Below are positions 25,469 through 34,328 of a stretch of DNA of 64,000 nt, piece after piece. How positions within the stretch are numbered: position 1 is the stretch's first letter; every line of letters starts with the position of its first letter. The position numbers and the translations under genes were made by a program. The stretch is from NCBI GenBank assembly GCA_032160165.1, contig JAVHWA010000152.1, forward strand, positions 8,665 through 72,664, read 5' to 3'. The DNA is from QHXM01 sp032160165. GTDB taxonomy: Bacteria > Acidobacteriota > Blastocatellia > Pyrinomonadales > Pyrinomonadaceae. The notes beneath the pieces were generated by a model, which was not told the origin of the DNA, made no database searches, and saw nothing but the letters and a program-made list of their open reading frames with translations.

Positions 25469-26416
25469 ATGTTAGCTCTTCAGCTTATCAAGGAAGCGCA
25501 CGAGCGCATTCGTCCACATATCCATCGCACGCCTGTTCTAACTTCTCGGTTGTTTGATGAGGCAGCCGGTCACCGCGTCTTCTTCAAATGCGAGAACCTT
25601 CAACGTGCGGGGGCTTTCAAGTTTCGCGGCGCCAGCAACAAGATTCTCTCGCTCACCGACGGCGAGAGAAGACGAGGGGTGGTTGCGTTCTCGTCCGGCA
25701 ATCACGCCCAGGCCGTCGCGCTTGCAGCACGCGAGGCGGGAACTCGGGCGGTGATAGTCATGCCCGAAGACGCGCCGAAATCCAAGATCGCGGCTACACG
25801 CGGATACGGGGCGGAGGTCCACTTTTTCGATCGTCAAAGCGTGGACCGGGAGCAGGTCGCGCGCGAGATCGCCGAACGCGAAGGGTTAGTCATGGTCCCG
25901 CCCTACGATGATTATTTGATAATGGCCGGACAGGGCACATGCGGCCTGGAACTGCTGGAAGACGTGCCCGACCTCGACACCCTAGTAATACCATGCAGCG
26001 GCGGCGGTTTGTTCGCGGGAGTCAGCACGGCTGCGAAATCCATCAATCCGAACATTCGATGCTTCCCTGTCGAACCTGAGACGGCAAACGACACTCGCCA
26101 GTCTTTCCTAAAGGGTGAGCGCGTCGAGACTCCTCCTTCGCAAACAATTGCCGATGGTTTGCGCGTCCAGACACCGGGCCGGCTGACATTTCCCATCCTG
26201 CAAAAAACGGCTGAAGACGTGCTGACGGTGACAGATGACGAGCTGGTGGCCGCCATCCGTTTTATCCTCGCTCGGATGAAAGTGCTGGTCGAGCCATCAG
26301 GCGTCGCGGCGGCGGCGGCGGTCCTCTCGGGAAAACTTCCCGATGATGCCCGGCGGGTTGGCGTGATTCTTTCCGGCGGCAACATCGATCCGGAAATGCT
26401 TGCGGGATTGTTATAG
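25469..26416 (+). CDS. PLP-dependent threonine/serine dehydratase family protein
   Basis: A fold-type II pyridoxal-phosphate enzyme of 315 residues from the ATG chosen (an upstream GTG at 25433 adds 12). The lysine motif KFRGASNK near residue 52 forms the Schiff base. The phosphate-binding glycine loop appears as PCSGGGLFAG near residue 175. There is no C-terminal ACT regulatory domain, so this resembles catabolic threonine ammonia-lyase or serine racemase rather than biosynthetic IlvA. SSGNHAQAVALAA is also typical. It sits between lipB and lipA without an obvious pathway link. No strong ribosome site is seen. Confidence 0.88.
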   Translation: MLALQLIKEAHERIRPHIHRTPVLTSRLFDEAAGHRVFFKCENLQRAGAFKFRGASNKILSLTDGERRRGVVAFSSGNHAQAVALAAREAGTRAVIVMPEDAPKSKIAATRGYGAEVHFFDRQSVDREQVAREIAEREGLVMVPPYDDYLIMAGQGTCGLELLEDVPDLDTLVIPCSGGGLFAGVSTAAKSINPNIRCFPVEPETANDTRQSFLKGERVETPPSQTIADGLRVQTPGRLTFPILQKTAEDVLTVTDDELVAAIRFILARMKVLVEPSGVAAAAAVLSGKLPDDARRVGVILSGGNIDPEMLAGLL

Positions 26417-26420
26417 CCTT

Positions 26421-26481
26421 CTTTGGAGTGCGGCGACTTGTTGCCGCTTTGAAAGCGCCGCCAAGGCTGCGCACTCCAAAG
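26421..26481. repeat. REP-like imperfect cruciform
   Basis: Outer 12-bp arms CTTTGGAGTGCG / CGCACTCCAAAG enclose an inner stem GCGGC-GACTTGTT-GCCGC and a second GC-rich dyad. It begins 5 nt after the dehydratase stop codon, so it may stabilise or terminate the transcript. Confidence 0.8.
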
Positions 26482-26540
26482 CGACATCGGCGCCCGGCAG
26501 ATGATAAAATGGCTTTCATCCCAACCAGCGGAGAATCAGT

Positions 26541-27473
26541 TTGAGTCGTGAACTTAGAGTCATTAGTAATAAGCCTCGCCAGCCGAAACCGGACTGGCTG
26601 AAGATTCGTCTGGGCGATCCCGCTAATCAAAACCACGTACTAAAGCTGATCGAAGGGCTGAATCTCCACACTGTCTGTCAGGAAGCCAGGTGTCCAAACA
26701 TCTTCGAGTGCTGGTCCGACCGCACGGCGACCTTCATGTTGGCCGGCGACATCTGCACGCGGCACTGCGGATTTTGCGCCGTGGGCAAGGGACAACCCGG
26801 TATACTCGACGCGGAGGAGCCGCGCCATGTTGCCGAGGCAGTGCGCCACTTGAACCTGGCGCATACAGTCATCACATCGGTGAACCGTGACGATCTTCCA
26901 GATGGCGGCGCAGCGCATTGGGCCGAGACGATACGGCAGGTCCGGGCCCTGAATCCGGAGTGCAGAATCGAAGTCTTGATTCCTGACTTTAACGGCGACG
27001 AAGCAGCGCTGAGCACTGTGCTCGACGCCCAACCGGACGTACTCAATCACAATACAGAGACGATCGCCAGACTTTATCGTCGCGTGCGCCCGGATGCACA
27101 ATATCAGCAATCAATGACGCTTCTCGAACGAGCTGCCGAACGACGCGACTCTGAATCGCGAGGGATGGTTACAAAGAGCGGAATCATGGTTGGCTTAGGC
27201 GAAGAATTCAATGAAGTGGTCGAGCTAATGAGAGACCTGCGCGCAGTCTCGTGCGACATCATGACCATTGGACAATATCTGCAGCCGTATGAACGACGGC
27301 TCCCGGTTGAACGCTATGTCACTCCGGAAGAGTTTGAGCGCTGGCGGGAGATAGGAATGGATATGGGCTTTCGTCACGTTGAATCCAGCCCGTTGACCCG
27401 ATCGTCCTATCACGCGAGAGAGCAGGCTACCGCGCCTAAATCCAGTGAATTGGACCTCGCTCAAACGCGTTAG
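26541..27473 (+). CDS. lipA: Lipoyl synthase LipA
   Basis: A radical SAM enzyme that inserts two sulfur atoms into protein-bound octanoyl groups. It has 310 residues from a TTG preceded by GGAGA. The auxiliary cluster motif CQEARCPNIFEC (C-x4-C-x5-C) precedes the radical SAM motif CTRHCGFC (C-x3-C-x2-C). The C-terminal RSSYHA provides the conserved serine that ligates the auxiliary cluster. It completes the lipB-lipA pathway in this neighbourhood. Confidence 0.96.
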   Translation: MSRELRVISNKPRQPKPDWLKIRLGDPANQNHVLKLIEGLNLHTVCQEARCPNIFECWSDRTATFMLAGDICTRHCGFCAVGKGQPGILDAEEPRHVAEAVRHLNLAHTVITSVNRDDLPDGGAAHWAETIRQVRALNPECRIEVLIPDFNGDEAALSTVLDAQPDVLNHNTETIARLYRRVRPDAQYQQSMTLLERAAERRDSESRGMVTKSGIMVGLGEEFNEVVELMRDLRAVSCDIMTIGQYLQPYERRLPVERYVTPEEFERWREIGMDMGFRHVESSPLTRSSYHAREQATAPKSSELDLAQTR

Positions 27474-27669
27474 ACAGTGATTCCCGGATTAACGCCGAGA
27501 GGAAGCGCTCGCTCACCGCGAGACTAATCTGCAATTCGGACACCCGATCGGTAAGGTTTTCAAGGCAGCCACCCGACTTCAGGCAGGGCGTAGAAGGATT
27601 CTGTAACGACCCTTGACGCCATTGCTAACTCGCGGGCTACTGCCCCGCACCTATCCAGGGAGAAAAACC

Positions 27670-28188
27670 ATGACCAAGTTTCGTTTGAATCTTTTGCTGT
27701 TCGTTGTGCTCCTCGCTGTTTTTTCACTCGGCTTTGCCCAGAACGATAAAGGGCATATGGGAATGTCGCCTGCCCCTCAAACTTCGCACGTAATGGTCAC
27801 ACCTGCAGAGATAAAATGGGGGCCAGCTCCTCCCGCGCTTCCGGCAGGCGCACAAATGGCAGTACTCGCCGGTGATCCGTCGCAGGCAGGGTCTGCGTTT
27901 ACCATTCGCGCGAAATTTCCGGACGGTTACAAGATACCTCCCCACTGGCATCCGACGGATGAGCACGTCGTTGTTATCGAGGGAACCATTATGATTGGTC
28001 TGGGGGAAAAAGCGGATAGCTCTGCGGCCAAGTCTATGACCGCGGGATCATTCATGCTGATGCCGCAGGGCGTGAAGCACTTCGCGTCTGCGAAAGGCGA
28101 GACGATCATTCAGGTCTATGGCACCGGGCCATTCGAAGTAAACTACGTGAACGCCGGCGACGATCCTCGTAAGAAGATGGTCCACTAA
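27670..28188 (+). CDS. Exported cupin-domain protein
   Basis: A 172-residue exported single-cupin protein. A signal peptide (LLLFVVLLAVFSLGFAQ) is followed by a His/Met-rich spacer (HMGMSPAP). The cupin core (about 60-155) has the metal-binding motif 1 residues in PPHWHPTDEHVVVIEG and motif 2 in GVKHFASAKGE. Family members are metal-binding, often oxygenases or sugar isomerases; substrate unknown. The ATG has GGGAGA at good spacing, and a GC hairpin (GCGGG / CCCGC) lies about 25 nt upstream. An inverted repeat follows at 28204-28275. Confidence 0.82.
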   Translation: MTKFRLNLLLFVVLLAVFSLGFAQNDKGHMGMSPAPQTSHVMVTPAEIKWGPAPPALPAGAQMAVLAGDPSQAGSAFTIRAKFPDGYKIPPHWHPTDEHVVVIEGTIMIGLGEKADSSAAKSMTAGSFMLMPQGVKHFASAKGETIIQVYGTGPFEVNYVNAGDDPRKKMVH

Positions 28189-28203
28189 GCCAGGGAATGC
28201 TCT

Positions 28204-28275
28204 CATCCCGCTTGCAGTAACCGCACGAGGTACGCCGGAACATTCGCGCGATTGCGGGGACAGGCAAGCGGGATG
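28204..28275. repeat. Inverted repeat after the cupin gene
   Basis: The 12-bp arms CATCCCGCTTGC and GCAAGCGGGATG are separated by 48 nt. It lies between convergent genes. Possible terminator or dispersed repeat. Confidence 0.7.
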
Positions 28276-28340
28276 TCTGTGTTCAATTAATAATCGCTTC
28301 GGGTCTGGGGATCGGTTATTACGCTTCGCCAACGCGAATT

Positions 28341-29876
28341 TCACCTCGTCGATTTCTGTGGGTTAAAATATGGGGGTTGTGTGGGCGGGTCGGCTAGCGT
28401 CTGTCGATAGTGCCGATACCAATCACTTTGAAAACTCTCGGCAGGGTCGTGCTTCAGTTTCAGTCTCAAGAACTCGGGAAACTGCGGATAGCAGGCTAAG
28501 ACCTGTTCGCGCGTTGCCCATCGATGATAGGTCAGATAATAGCTACCTCCGTAGCTGATAGCGCGATCGATTAGACGACGAAAGTCTCTCTTAGCTTTCT
28601 CGACGCCAAGCCGATCGTGGTTAATGTGCAAGTTGAAGACGATGCATGCGGACCGGCCCTTCGCCCACGGCATAAAACTCTCCTCGTCCTTCTCGATTAA
28701 ACGGATAGTCCCATAGATCAAATCGACTGAGTTCCCCCGAAAATCCTCGCTTACGTGGGCCATGAAATCGACCAGCTTCTCGCGCGGCACATACACTTCC
28801 GTAATCATTTCGCTTCCGCGATCGGCGCCGAGAGTCGAATCCAGCTTTCGATGATAATCGTCGAGATAGACGCTCAGCTGATGGGTGTCAGACCAGTAGA
28901 CCTGACCGTTGGTCGAAAGGTAGTGCGCAGAATAGAGATCGAATGCTCGTTTCTTATCGGCATGCGCGAGGAGCAATAATCTACGCCAGTCGTCCGGCGC
29001 CAGCTCCCTGTGCTGTGAAGGAATCGGCGTGTCATCAGGCACTGGCCGGTAGCACGAGAAGACACCTCGGCTTAGAAAGTCGGGCGACGTGCTGTCCGTC
29101 ATAAACTGAAAATCGCCATACAGAAATCCTTCCGAGATGCGCTCTTCGAAGGCAGGAATAAGTTTCTCCAAATTCTCGATGCGAACGATGCGTTCGAGCT
29201 TTCGTCGCGCCGCCAGCCTCAGCGTGATACGGGTGATAATCCCGAATAGTCCGTATCCGCCAATGGCCAGCCGAAACAGCTCGGCGTTTTCCGACCGGCT
29301 GCACTTCGAAGCGATTCCGTCGGCATCTACGATCACAAATGACTCGACGTCGCCTATGATTGGTTTGAGACTTAGACCTCGTCCGTGAATGTTGGCTGCC
29401 AGCGCGCCGCCAAGGCTTAGCCGGTCCGCTCCCGTTTGCTTCTGAATGATTCCGAGTTGATGCGGGCGCCCGCGCTGCATTTCGATCAGGCCTGCGATCA
29501 GCTCCGGCCATTGAATGCCGGCCTCGACCTCCACCTCTGCGCGTTCTGCGTCGAAACTCAGGATTCGATTCATCCGGGTCATGTCCAGCAGCAAAGCGTC
29601 CGTGCCGAACTGTTGTCCTCCCATGGCGTGTCTTCCTCCCGCTATGCAGACCGAACGACGCTGGGATCGCGCCCAGCGAATTGCCTGGCAGACTTCCTTG
29701 AGCGAATCGGGGGCCACGATGGAGCTCACGCGCGTGCGGTTCAACTGAGAATGGATATCATTAACAAGCTCTCCCTGTGTGCGGGGCGCAGTACGTAAGC
29801 TACGCGCGGAACGGATACTATTTGTCGCACGTGCGCGTGTTTGGCTAGCCCCAACGGTCCTTGAGACACCCATCAC
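28341..29876 (-). CDS. FAD-linked oxidase (VAO/PCMH family)
   Basis: A flavoprotein oxidoreductase of 511 residues. The N-terminal FAD-binding PCMH domain (about 50-225) shows SVCIAGGRHAMGGQQ and a covalent-flavin-type loop (DRLSLGGALAANIHGRGLSL). The C-terminal substrate domain ends near FLRLKLKHDPAESFQSDWYR, typical of sugar-lactone and alditol oxidases. The likely reaction is oxidation of a polyol, sugar lactone or lipid-linked sugar. The start is GTG or the adjacent ATG, with GAGGA supplied by the end of the upstream methyltransferase gene. The two genes are separated by about 7 nt and are clearly coupled. Confidence 0.82.
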   Translation of the reverse strand: MMGVSRTVGASQTRARATNSIRSARSLRTAPRTQGELVNDIHSQLNRTRVSSIVAPDSLKEVCQAIRWARSQRRSVCIAGGRHAMGGQQFGTDALLLDMTRMNRILSFDAERAEVEVEAGIQWPELIAGLIEMQRGRPHQLGIIQKQTGADRLSLGGALAANIHGRGLSLKPIIGDVESFVIVDADGIASKCSRSENAELFRLAIGGYGLFGIITRITLRLAARRKLERIVRIENLEKLIPAFEERISEGFLYGDFQFMTDSTSPDFLSRGVFSCYRPVPDDTPIPSQHRELAPDDWRRLLLLAHADKKRAFDLYSAHYLSTNGQVYWSDTHQLSVYLDDYHRKLDSTLGADRGSEMITEVYVPREKLVDFMAHVSEDFRGNSVDLIYGTIRLIEKDEESFMPWAKGRSACIVFNLHINHDRLGVEKAKRDFRRLIDRAISYGGSYYLTYHRWATREQVLACYPQFPEFLRLKLKHDPAESFQSDWYRHYRQTLADPPTQPPYFNPQKSTR

Positions 29877-29883
29877 TTTGTCC

Positions 29884-30774
29884 TCATCGAGATTCCGCTA
29901 CGCAAATACATTCGCCTTCCGCCAGCACCCGGTTACGAAGGGTCACTGTCGTCAGATAACTCTTTCTCAGATCTGTTGAAGTCGCGATACAAACAGGCTC
30001 AAAGCCTCTTGCCGAGAGAAACTCTGGCAGTTGTGAGGTCTCGATTCCCCATTTGAATCGCTCGCCCCGCAGCTTGAGCCATGCATCGACAGCACGGCTT
30101 GAGTTGGCGAAACCGATCCGCCCGTCGCCTTGAATTTGCATGAATGTGAATGCAAACCTGCTTCCCGGCACCTGGCGTATGAATTGGAAGATGCGGTCGA
30201 TGTCGGGTTGCGCGAGGTACATCAAAAGTCCTTCGGCGATGAAGAGCGTCTTTTCGTTCGAACGGTACCCGTCGTTCGACAGTAGACTGTCTTGCAAACT
30301 CCCTCGGGCCAGGTCGAGAGAGATGAAGCGGAGATTACAATTGCTGTGGGCTTTACTTTCGACGACACGCCGCTTCGCTGACTGCGTGGCCGGATGATCT
30401 ATTTCGAAGAACGCTACGGCTGGAAAACTCTCGTGCAGACGCAGTGCGAGAGTGTCGAATCCAGCGCCGATGATTACCACCTGGCCGACGCCGTTGTTGA
30501 TCGCATCTCGAGCAGCTTGTTCCAGAAAGCGTTTGCGCAGAGCGTAGTGGAGCTTAATGCCGGGAATCGTGTATCGCTCGAGCAGACCGGCGAGCGGGCC
30601 CAAGCTGGTGATTCGGTCGAGCCACCTGGTGGCTCGCCGCCGTCCCTTGATAAATAGCTTACTGAGCTCGGCTGCTCGCTGCGGGACCAGGCAGCCTGCA
30701 TGCGGGTCGCGTGATAGGAAGAGAGTGCTTCTTGCTATCAAATAAGCTGTTGCGCTCGGGCTGTTTTCTTTCAT
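29884..30774 (-). CDS. Class I SAM-dependent methyltransferase (LCM/TIGR00027 type)
   Basis: It has 296 residues from the internal ATG (MKENSPSATA). The fold resembles leucine carboxyl methyltransferases: the SAM motif QVVIIGAGFDTLALRL is near residue 100, followed by FFEIDHPATQ and EGLLMYLAQPDIDRIF. The family O-methylates carboxyl or small-molecule acceptors, and many members sit in secondary-metabolite loci. Translation is coupled to the downstream FAD oxidase gene, so both may modify one metabolite. Acceptor unknown. Confidence 0.85.
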   Translation of the reverse strand: MKENSPSATAYLIARSTLFLSRDPHAGCLVPQRAAELSKLFIKGRRRATRWLDRITSLGPLAGLLERYTIPGIKLHYALRKRFLEQAARDAINNGVGQVVIIGAGFDTLALRLHESFPAVAFFEIDHPATQSAKRRVVESKAHSNCNLRFISLDLARGSLQDSLLSNDGYRSNEKTLFIAEGLLMYLAQPDIDRIFQFIRQVPGSRFAFTFMQIQGDGRIGFANSSRAVDAWLKLRGERFKWGIETSQLPEFLSARGFEPVCIATSTDLRKSYLTTVTLRNRVLAEGECICVAESR

Positions 30775-30864
30775 ATAAGCGGCTACCACCCAGCCTAAGA
30801 GAATAGAGATCCAGAGCGTGACCCAGTATTAAGGTGGGACAGTTTCCCGACTGCCCCAGTCGTC

Positions 30865-30943
30865 GGTTTCGGATTGCGGATTTCGGATTGCGGATTGGGA
30901 GGCGCTTTTCATTCCGCAATCTGCAATCTACAATCCGCAATCG
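30865..30943. repeat. Short-tandem inverted repeat, GGATTGC unit
   Basis: Left TTCGGATTGCGGATTTCGGA then TTGCGGATTGGG; right ATTCCGCAATCTGCAATCTA then CAATCCGCAATC. Period 7. It lies between the divergent methyltransferase and dehydrogenase genes, so it is not confined to gene 3' ends. Confidence 0.9.
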
Positions 30944-30980
30944 AGAGATTGGTCGATCCTGAACACGAGCGGGGAAATAC

Positions 30981-32009
30981 ATGAACGCTGTCGTCTTTAC
31001 TAAGCATGGTGGTCCGGAGGTGCTCGCCTATACCGAAGTAGCCGATCCAACGATCAAGGCTAATGAGGTATTAGTCGAAGTCCGCGCATGTGCCCTGAAC
31101 CATCTGGACATTTGGGCGCGAACCGGTCTGCCGGGAGTCAAGATTCCATTGCCTCACATCCTGGGCAATGACGTAGCAGGCGTCGTACGCCAGGTAGGAG
31201 AGCTCGTTACCTGGGTCAACGCCGGCGATGAAGTCATGCTGCAGCCCGGCGTGTCCTGCGGACATTGCATCGAATGTTTACGTGGTAGCGACAATCTATG
31301 CGCGGAATATGACATGCTGGGTTATGGACGCGACGGCGGTTATGCGGAGTTGGTGGCCGTGCCCGGCGTAAACATAATTCGAAAGCCTGCCAATATCGAA
31401 TGGGAGGCTGCAGCTTCTCTTCCTCTGGTTACGGTGACCGCGTGGCACATGCTGGTAACGCGAGCGAACCTGCAACCGGGCGAGGACGTGTTGGTCCATG
31501 CGGCTGGGAGCGGAGTTGGCTCGATCGGAATACAGGTCGCGAAGCTGAGAGGCGCGCGGGTCATTGCGACGGCGGGCTCGGACGAGAAGCTGGAAAAAGC
31601 GCGCGAGCTGGGCGCGGATGAGACTGTGAATTACACACGCGAGGATTGGCCCAAAGAGGTTCGGCGGTTGACCGAGAAACGCGGCGTCGATGTCGTCTTC
31701 GAACACACGGGCGCCGAAACCTGGCCGGGCTCGATAATGGCGTTGAAGAAGAACGGGCGATTGGTAACCTGTGGCGCCACTAGCGGCTTCGATGCGCGCA
31801 CGGACCTGCGTCAATTATTCTATCGCCATCTGACTTTCCTGGGCTCGTTCATGGGCTCGAAAGCAGAACTACTGGAGGCGATGAAGTTTGTTGAGAACGG
31901 TAAGATTCGAGCGGTAGTCGATCGAGTGCTGCCGCTCACGGACGCAAGGCGCGCGCACGAGTTCATGGAAGAGCGGGCGCAGTTCGGGAAACTGGTGCTC
32001 GTCCCATGA
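30981..32009 (+). CDS. Zinc-containing alcohol dehydrogenase/quinone oxidoreductase (MDR family)
   Basis: A medium-chain dehydrogenase of 342 residues. The N-terminal GroES-like domain contains the structural zinc cysteines in CGHCIECLRGSDNLC near residue 93. The NAD(P) Rossmann domain shows VLVHAAGSGVGSIGIQVAK, a glycine-rich loop seen in quinone-oxidoreductase-like members. It is cytoplasmic. GGGGAAA precedes the ATG. Substrate unknown. A GTCCAAA repeat starts at the stop codon. Confidence 0.9.
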   Translation: MNAVVFTKHGGPEVLAYTEVADPTIKANEVLVEVRACALNHLDIWARTGLPGVKIPLPHILGNDVAGVVRQVGELVTWVNAGDEVMLQPGVSCGHCIECLRGSDNLCAEYDMLGYGRDGGYAELVAVPGVNIIRKPANIEWEAAASLPLVTVTAWHMLVTRANLQPGEDVLVHAAGSGVGSIGIQVAKLRGARVIATAGSDEKLEKARELGADETVNYTREDWPKEVRRLTEKRGVDVVFEHTGAETWPGSIMALKKNGRLVTCGATSGFDARTDLRQLFYRHLTFLGSFMGSKAELLEAMKFVENGKIRAVVDRVLPLTDARRAHEFMEERAQFGKLVLVP

Positions 32010-32176
32010 TGTCCAAGGTCCAAAGTCCAAAGACTAAAACCGTCCAAGGTCCAAAGTCCACGTGATGAATCGTTTTAGTTACCACCTAAGGCCTCAACTC
32101 GAAACTTGAAACCTGAAACTGACCTTGGCCTTTGGACATTGGACTTTGGACATTATCGGACCTTGGACTTTGGACA
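32010..32176. repeat. Short-tandem inverted repeat, GTCCAAA unit
   Basis: Left GTCCAAGGTCCAAAGTCCAA and a second small array at 32042-32060. Right: three blocks of TTTGGAC-type heptamers up to the stop of the membrane protein gene. It completely fills a convergent gap and is the longest of this unit family here. Confidence 0.93.
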
Positions 32177-34318
32177 CTATTTCTGATCCGGCTCTTCATC
32201 ACCGCCGCCTTCATCGTCGCCTTCTCCACCCATCTCTTCCTGTGACTCCGGCGGAGGCTGGCCCTTCTCGTCGCGGATGCGCAGTACGGTGGAATCAATA
32301 TCCTTGTTCACGAGGAACATCTCGCACAGACCATTAACGTCCGCGCAGGTGAAGTCTTTGATAGCGCCCGTGACGACGCGACGACCATTACTGATCGGGA
32401 TCCAATTGGTCAGCTCCGCGGGCGCGATCCGCTTCACCGACTCGATGTCCCCAGGAGTAAGCGGCCGCCCATCTTTTCGCTCGACCGTGTAGATGTGGAT
32501 CTGATCGAACCAGCCGCTATCGATCGCATTCGCGAAAAAGTTTTCATGAATCTCTTCATTGTCTGAGAAGACATAGCGCGCGCCGAATCGATCGCGAATG
32601 ATTGGTCCAGGGTCCTTCTCGTTGCCGAGAGTGATCTTCTTGAAAAGGTCTGAAAGCTTGGGTTCGCGCTTGAGCTTAATATCCCGGTCCAAAAGATAGG
32701 TCGGATCGAGCCCCGAAGCATAGGTGTGTTTAGTGTCGTAGAAGAACATCTTCGGGAAGTCATCCCAATCGGTATTGAATACCATCTCGCCCGGCGGCAC
32801 GTTCTCGCGAATCCAAACCATCGCTGCCTCGTAGTGGTCTGGCGCCGGATCGCTTTCGATTGATTTTCGCATCTCGCGGATGTTGAAGTTGAGTATGATC
32901 ACGATACCTGAGAGTAGTATCACGGCAAACGCCTTCATCAGACTCCGACGCCAAAAGACATATGCGACAACTCCGAGCAAGGTCGCTATTACGATTGCGA
33001 CCACCTTGATAGTTAAGGCGGCATATACGCCGGGTAGATCTGACGGCGGATAAATAAGTTGTTTGAGAACGTAGTAGCCGGCGAGGCCAATGGCGATTCC
33101 GACCGCAGCGATCTCCGTCTCCTTCCAGAAATCGCGTCGCCGCTCGCCCTCAACAGTTCCAGGCGGCTCGGCTCTATCCAGGAAGGGACGAAGCTCCTCC
33201 ATCAACTCACCCGGCAAATGACCGATCGCAGTTCGGGCACCCTCAAGTATCGGCTTCAGACTGAATGCCGCGAAGAGCACGGCGAACGGTGGCCAGTATT
33301 CCACCCAGCGACGCGAACGGAAGCTTTCGATCATCAACACCGTAGAGAAGAGCATCAGGAAGAGCGCACGCGCCGAGCGGGCTCTATCGGACCATTCGAA
33401 CGCAACGTAACCCACCACCATCGCAAGAAACGCGACTATGCAGTTTCCCAGAAGGTAAAGACTGTCGTATGGATACCATTCCTGTCCCACGTCCGTGGTG
33501 AACCCGCTAAATGTCGCCTTGATCAGGAAATGCTCTATGAAGAGCGAAATGTCTTTGGGGAAATAGGGATTGATGACCAGCCCCGCAACAGTTCCGGTGA
33601 TCGTCCACACCAGCGGTCGCCACTCAAATCGGCGCTCGCTCCACCCGATGACAAGCGTCCAGATAACAGCCATCCCCGTCAGGATGATGAAAAGGCTGTA
33701 GGTCCAGACAAAGATGAAGGCGAGCGGAAGAAGCAGCAGATACTTCTTTTCAAACAGCAGAAAGATCGCGAGCGCGGTGAAGACTATCGCGACGGGCGGA
33801 GCCTTTGCCATGCTCAGGCGGTAGAGAAACGGCGCGGAACACGCCAGCAGCGCAACCAACCAGACGTGGGTATATCGAATGCGATAACGCAGCATCAGCC
33901 AGTAGCACGACAAAACGGCAAGGGTCGCATAAAGCCATGAAGCGGCTTTCGCGCCCGCACGAAGATCGGCAAACCAGGTAAAAGGAATCTGCAGAAAGTG
34001 AAAGAAGAGGTGATGGTCTACGTAGTCGCGCGGATTAAGCGTGGTCAGCGGCAACCACTTGAAAGTCGGCGGAAAGTGTCCTTCCCGCATTCCTTCCCAG
34101 AGCAACCGACTCCATTTGATGTGATAGTAGCCGTCGTAGTCGCCGCAGCAGACTGACTGAGAGGCGTATTGAAGCTTACGAAAGATCAAGCCAATTACAA
34201 CGGCGCCAAAGAGAAGGAAGACAGTTTGAAGCGTCGACTCCCTGGCGAAGAATCCGTCGCGCCCTTTCGACGGTTCGATTTTGACACGCTCCGCCGTTTC
34301 CGCGTGGAGTTCATCCAT
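32177..34318 (-). CDS. GT-C-type integral membrane protein (STT3/PMT-like)
   Basis: A polytopic membrane protein of 713 residues with about a dozen hydrophobic segments between residues 28 and 490. A soluble extracytoplasmic domain follows (about 495-690). Near residue 60 the loop DYDGYYHIKWSRLL resembles the acidic first-loop motif of GT-C glycosyltransferases and STT3-like enzymes. The soluble domain (VWIRENVPPGEMVFNTDWDD) fits this group. The C-terminal tail is extremely acidic and Gly-rich (EEMGGEGDDEGGGDEEPDQ). Likely role: sugar transfer from a polyprenyl donor outside the membrane; acceptor unknown. It starts just upstream of the response-regulator stop but may be separately transcribed. 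Confidence 0.72.
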   Translation of the reverse strand: MDELHAETAERVKIEPSKGRDGFFARESTLQTVFLLFGAVVIGLIFRKLQYASQSVCCGDYDGYYHIKWSRLLWEGMREGHFPPTFKWLPLTTLNPRDYVDHHLFFHFLQIPFTWFADLRAGAKAASWLYATLAVLSCYWLMLRYRIRYTHVWLVALLACSAPFLYRLSMAKAPPVAIVFTALAIFLLFEKKYLLLLPLAFIFVWTYSLFIILTGMAVIWTLVIGWSERRFEWRPLVWTITGTVAGLVINPYFPKDISLFIEHFLIKATFSGFTTDVGQEWYPYDSLYLLGNCIVAFLAMVVGYVAFEWSDRARSARALFLMLFSTVLMIESFRSRRWVEYWPPFAVLFAAFSLKPILEGARTAIGHLPGELMEELRPFLDRAEPPGTVEGERRRDFWKETEIAAVGIAIGLAGYYVLKQLIYPPSDLPGVYAALTIKVVAIVIATLLGVVAYVFWRRSLMKAFAVILLSGIVIILNFNIREMRKSIESDPAPDHYEAAMVWIRENVPPGEMVFNTDWDDFPKMFFYDTKHTYASGLDPTYLLDRDIKLKREPKLSDLFKKITLGNEKDPGPIIRDRFGARYVFSDNEEIHENFFANAIDSGWFDQIHIYTVERKDGRPLTPGDIESVKRIAPAELTNWIPISNGRRVVTGAIKDFTCADVNGLCEMFLVNKDIDSTVLRIRDEKGQPPPESQEEMGGEGDDEGGGDEEPDQK

Positions 34319-34328
34319 GGTAACTAGA

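Noticed and set aside
33059..33940. 293-codon plus-strand frame inside the GT-C-like gene
   Set aside because: It is antisense to a hydrophobic membrane protein, which explains its polar, His/Arg/Gln-rich sequence.
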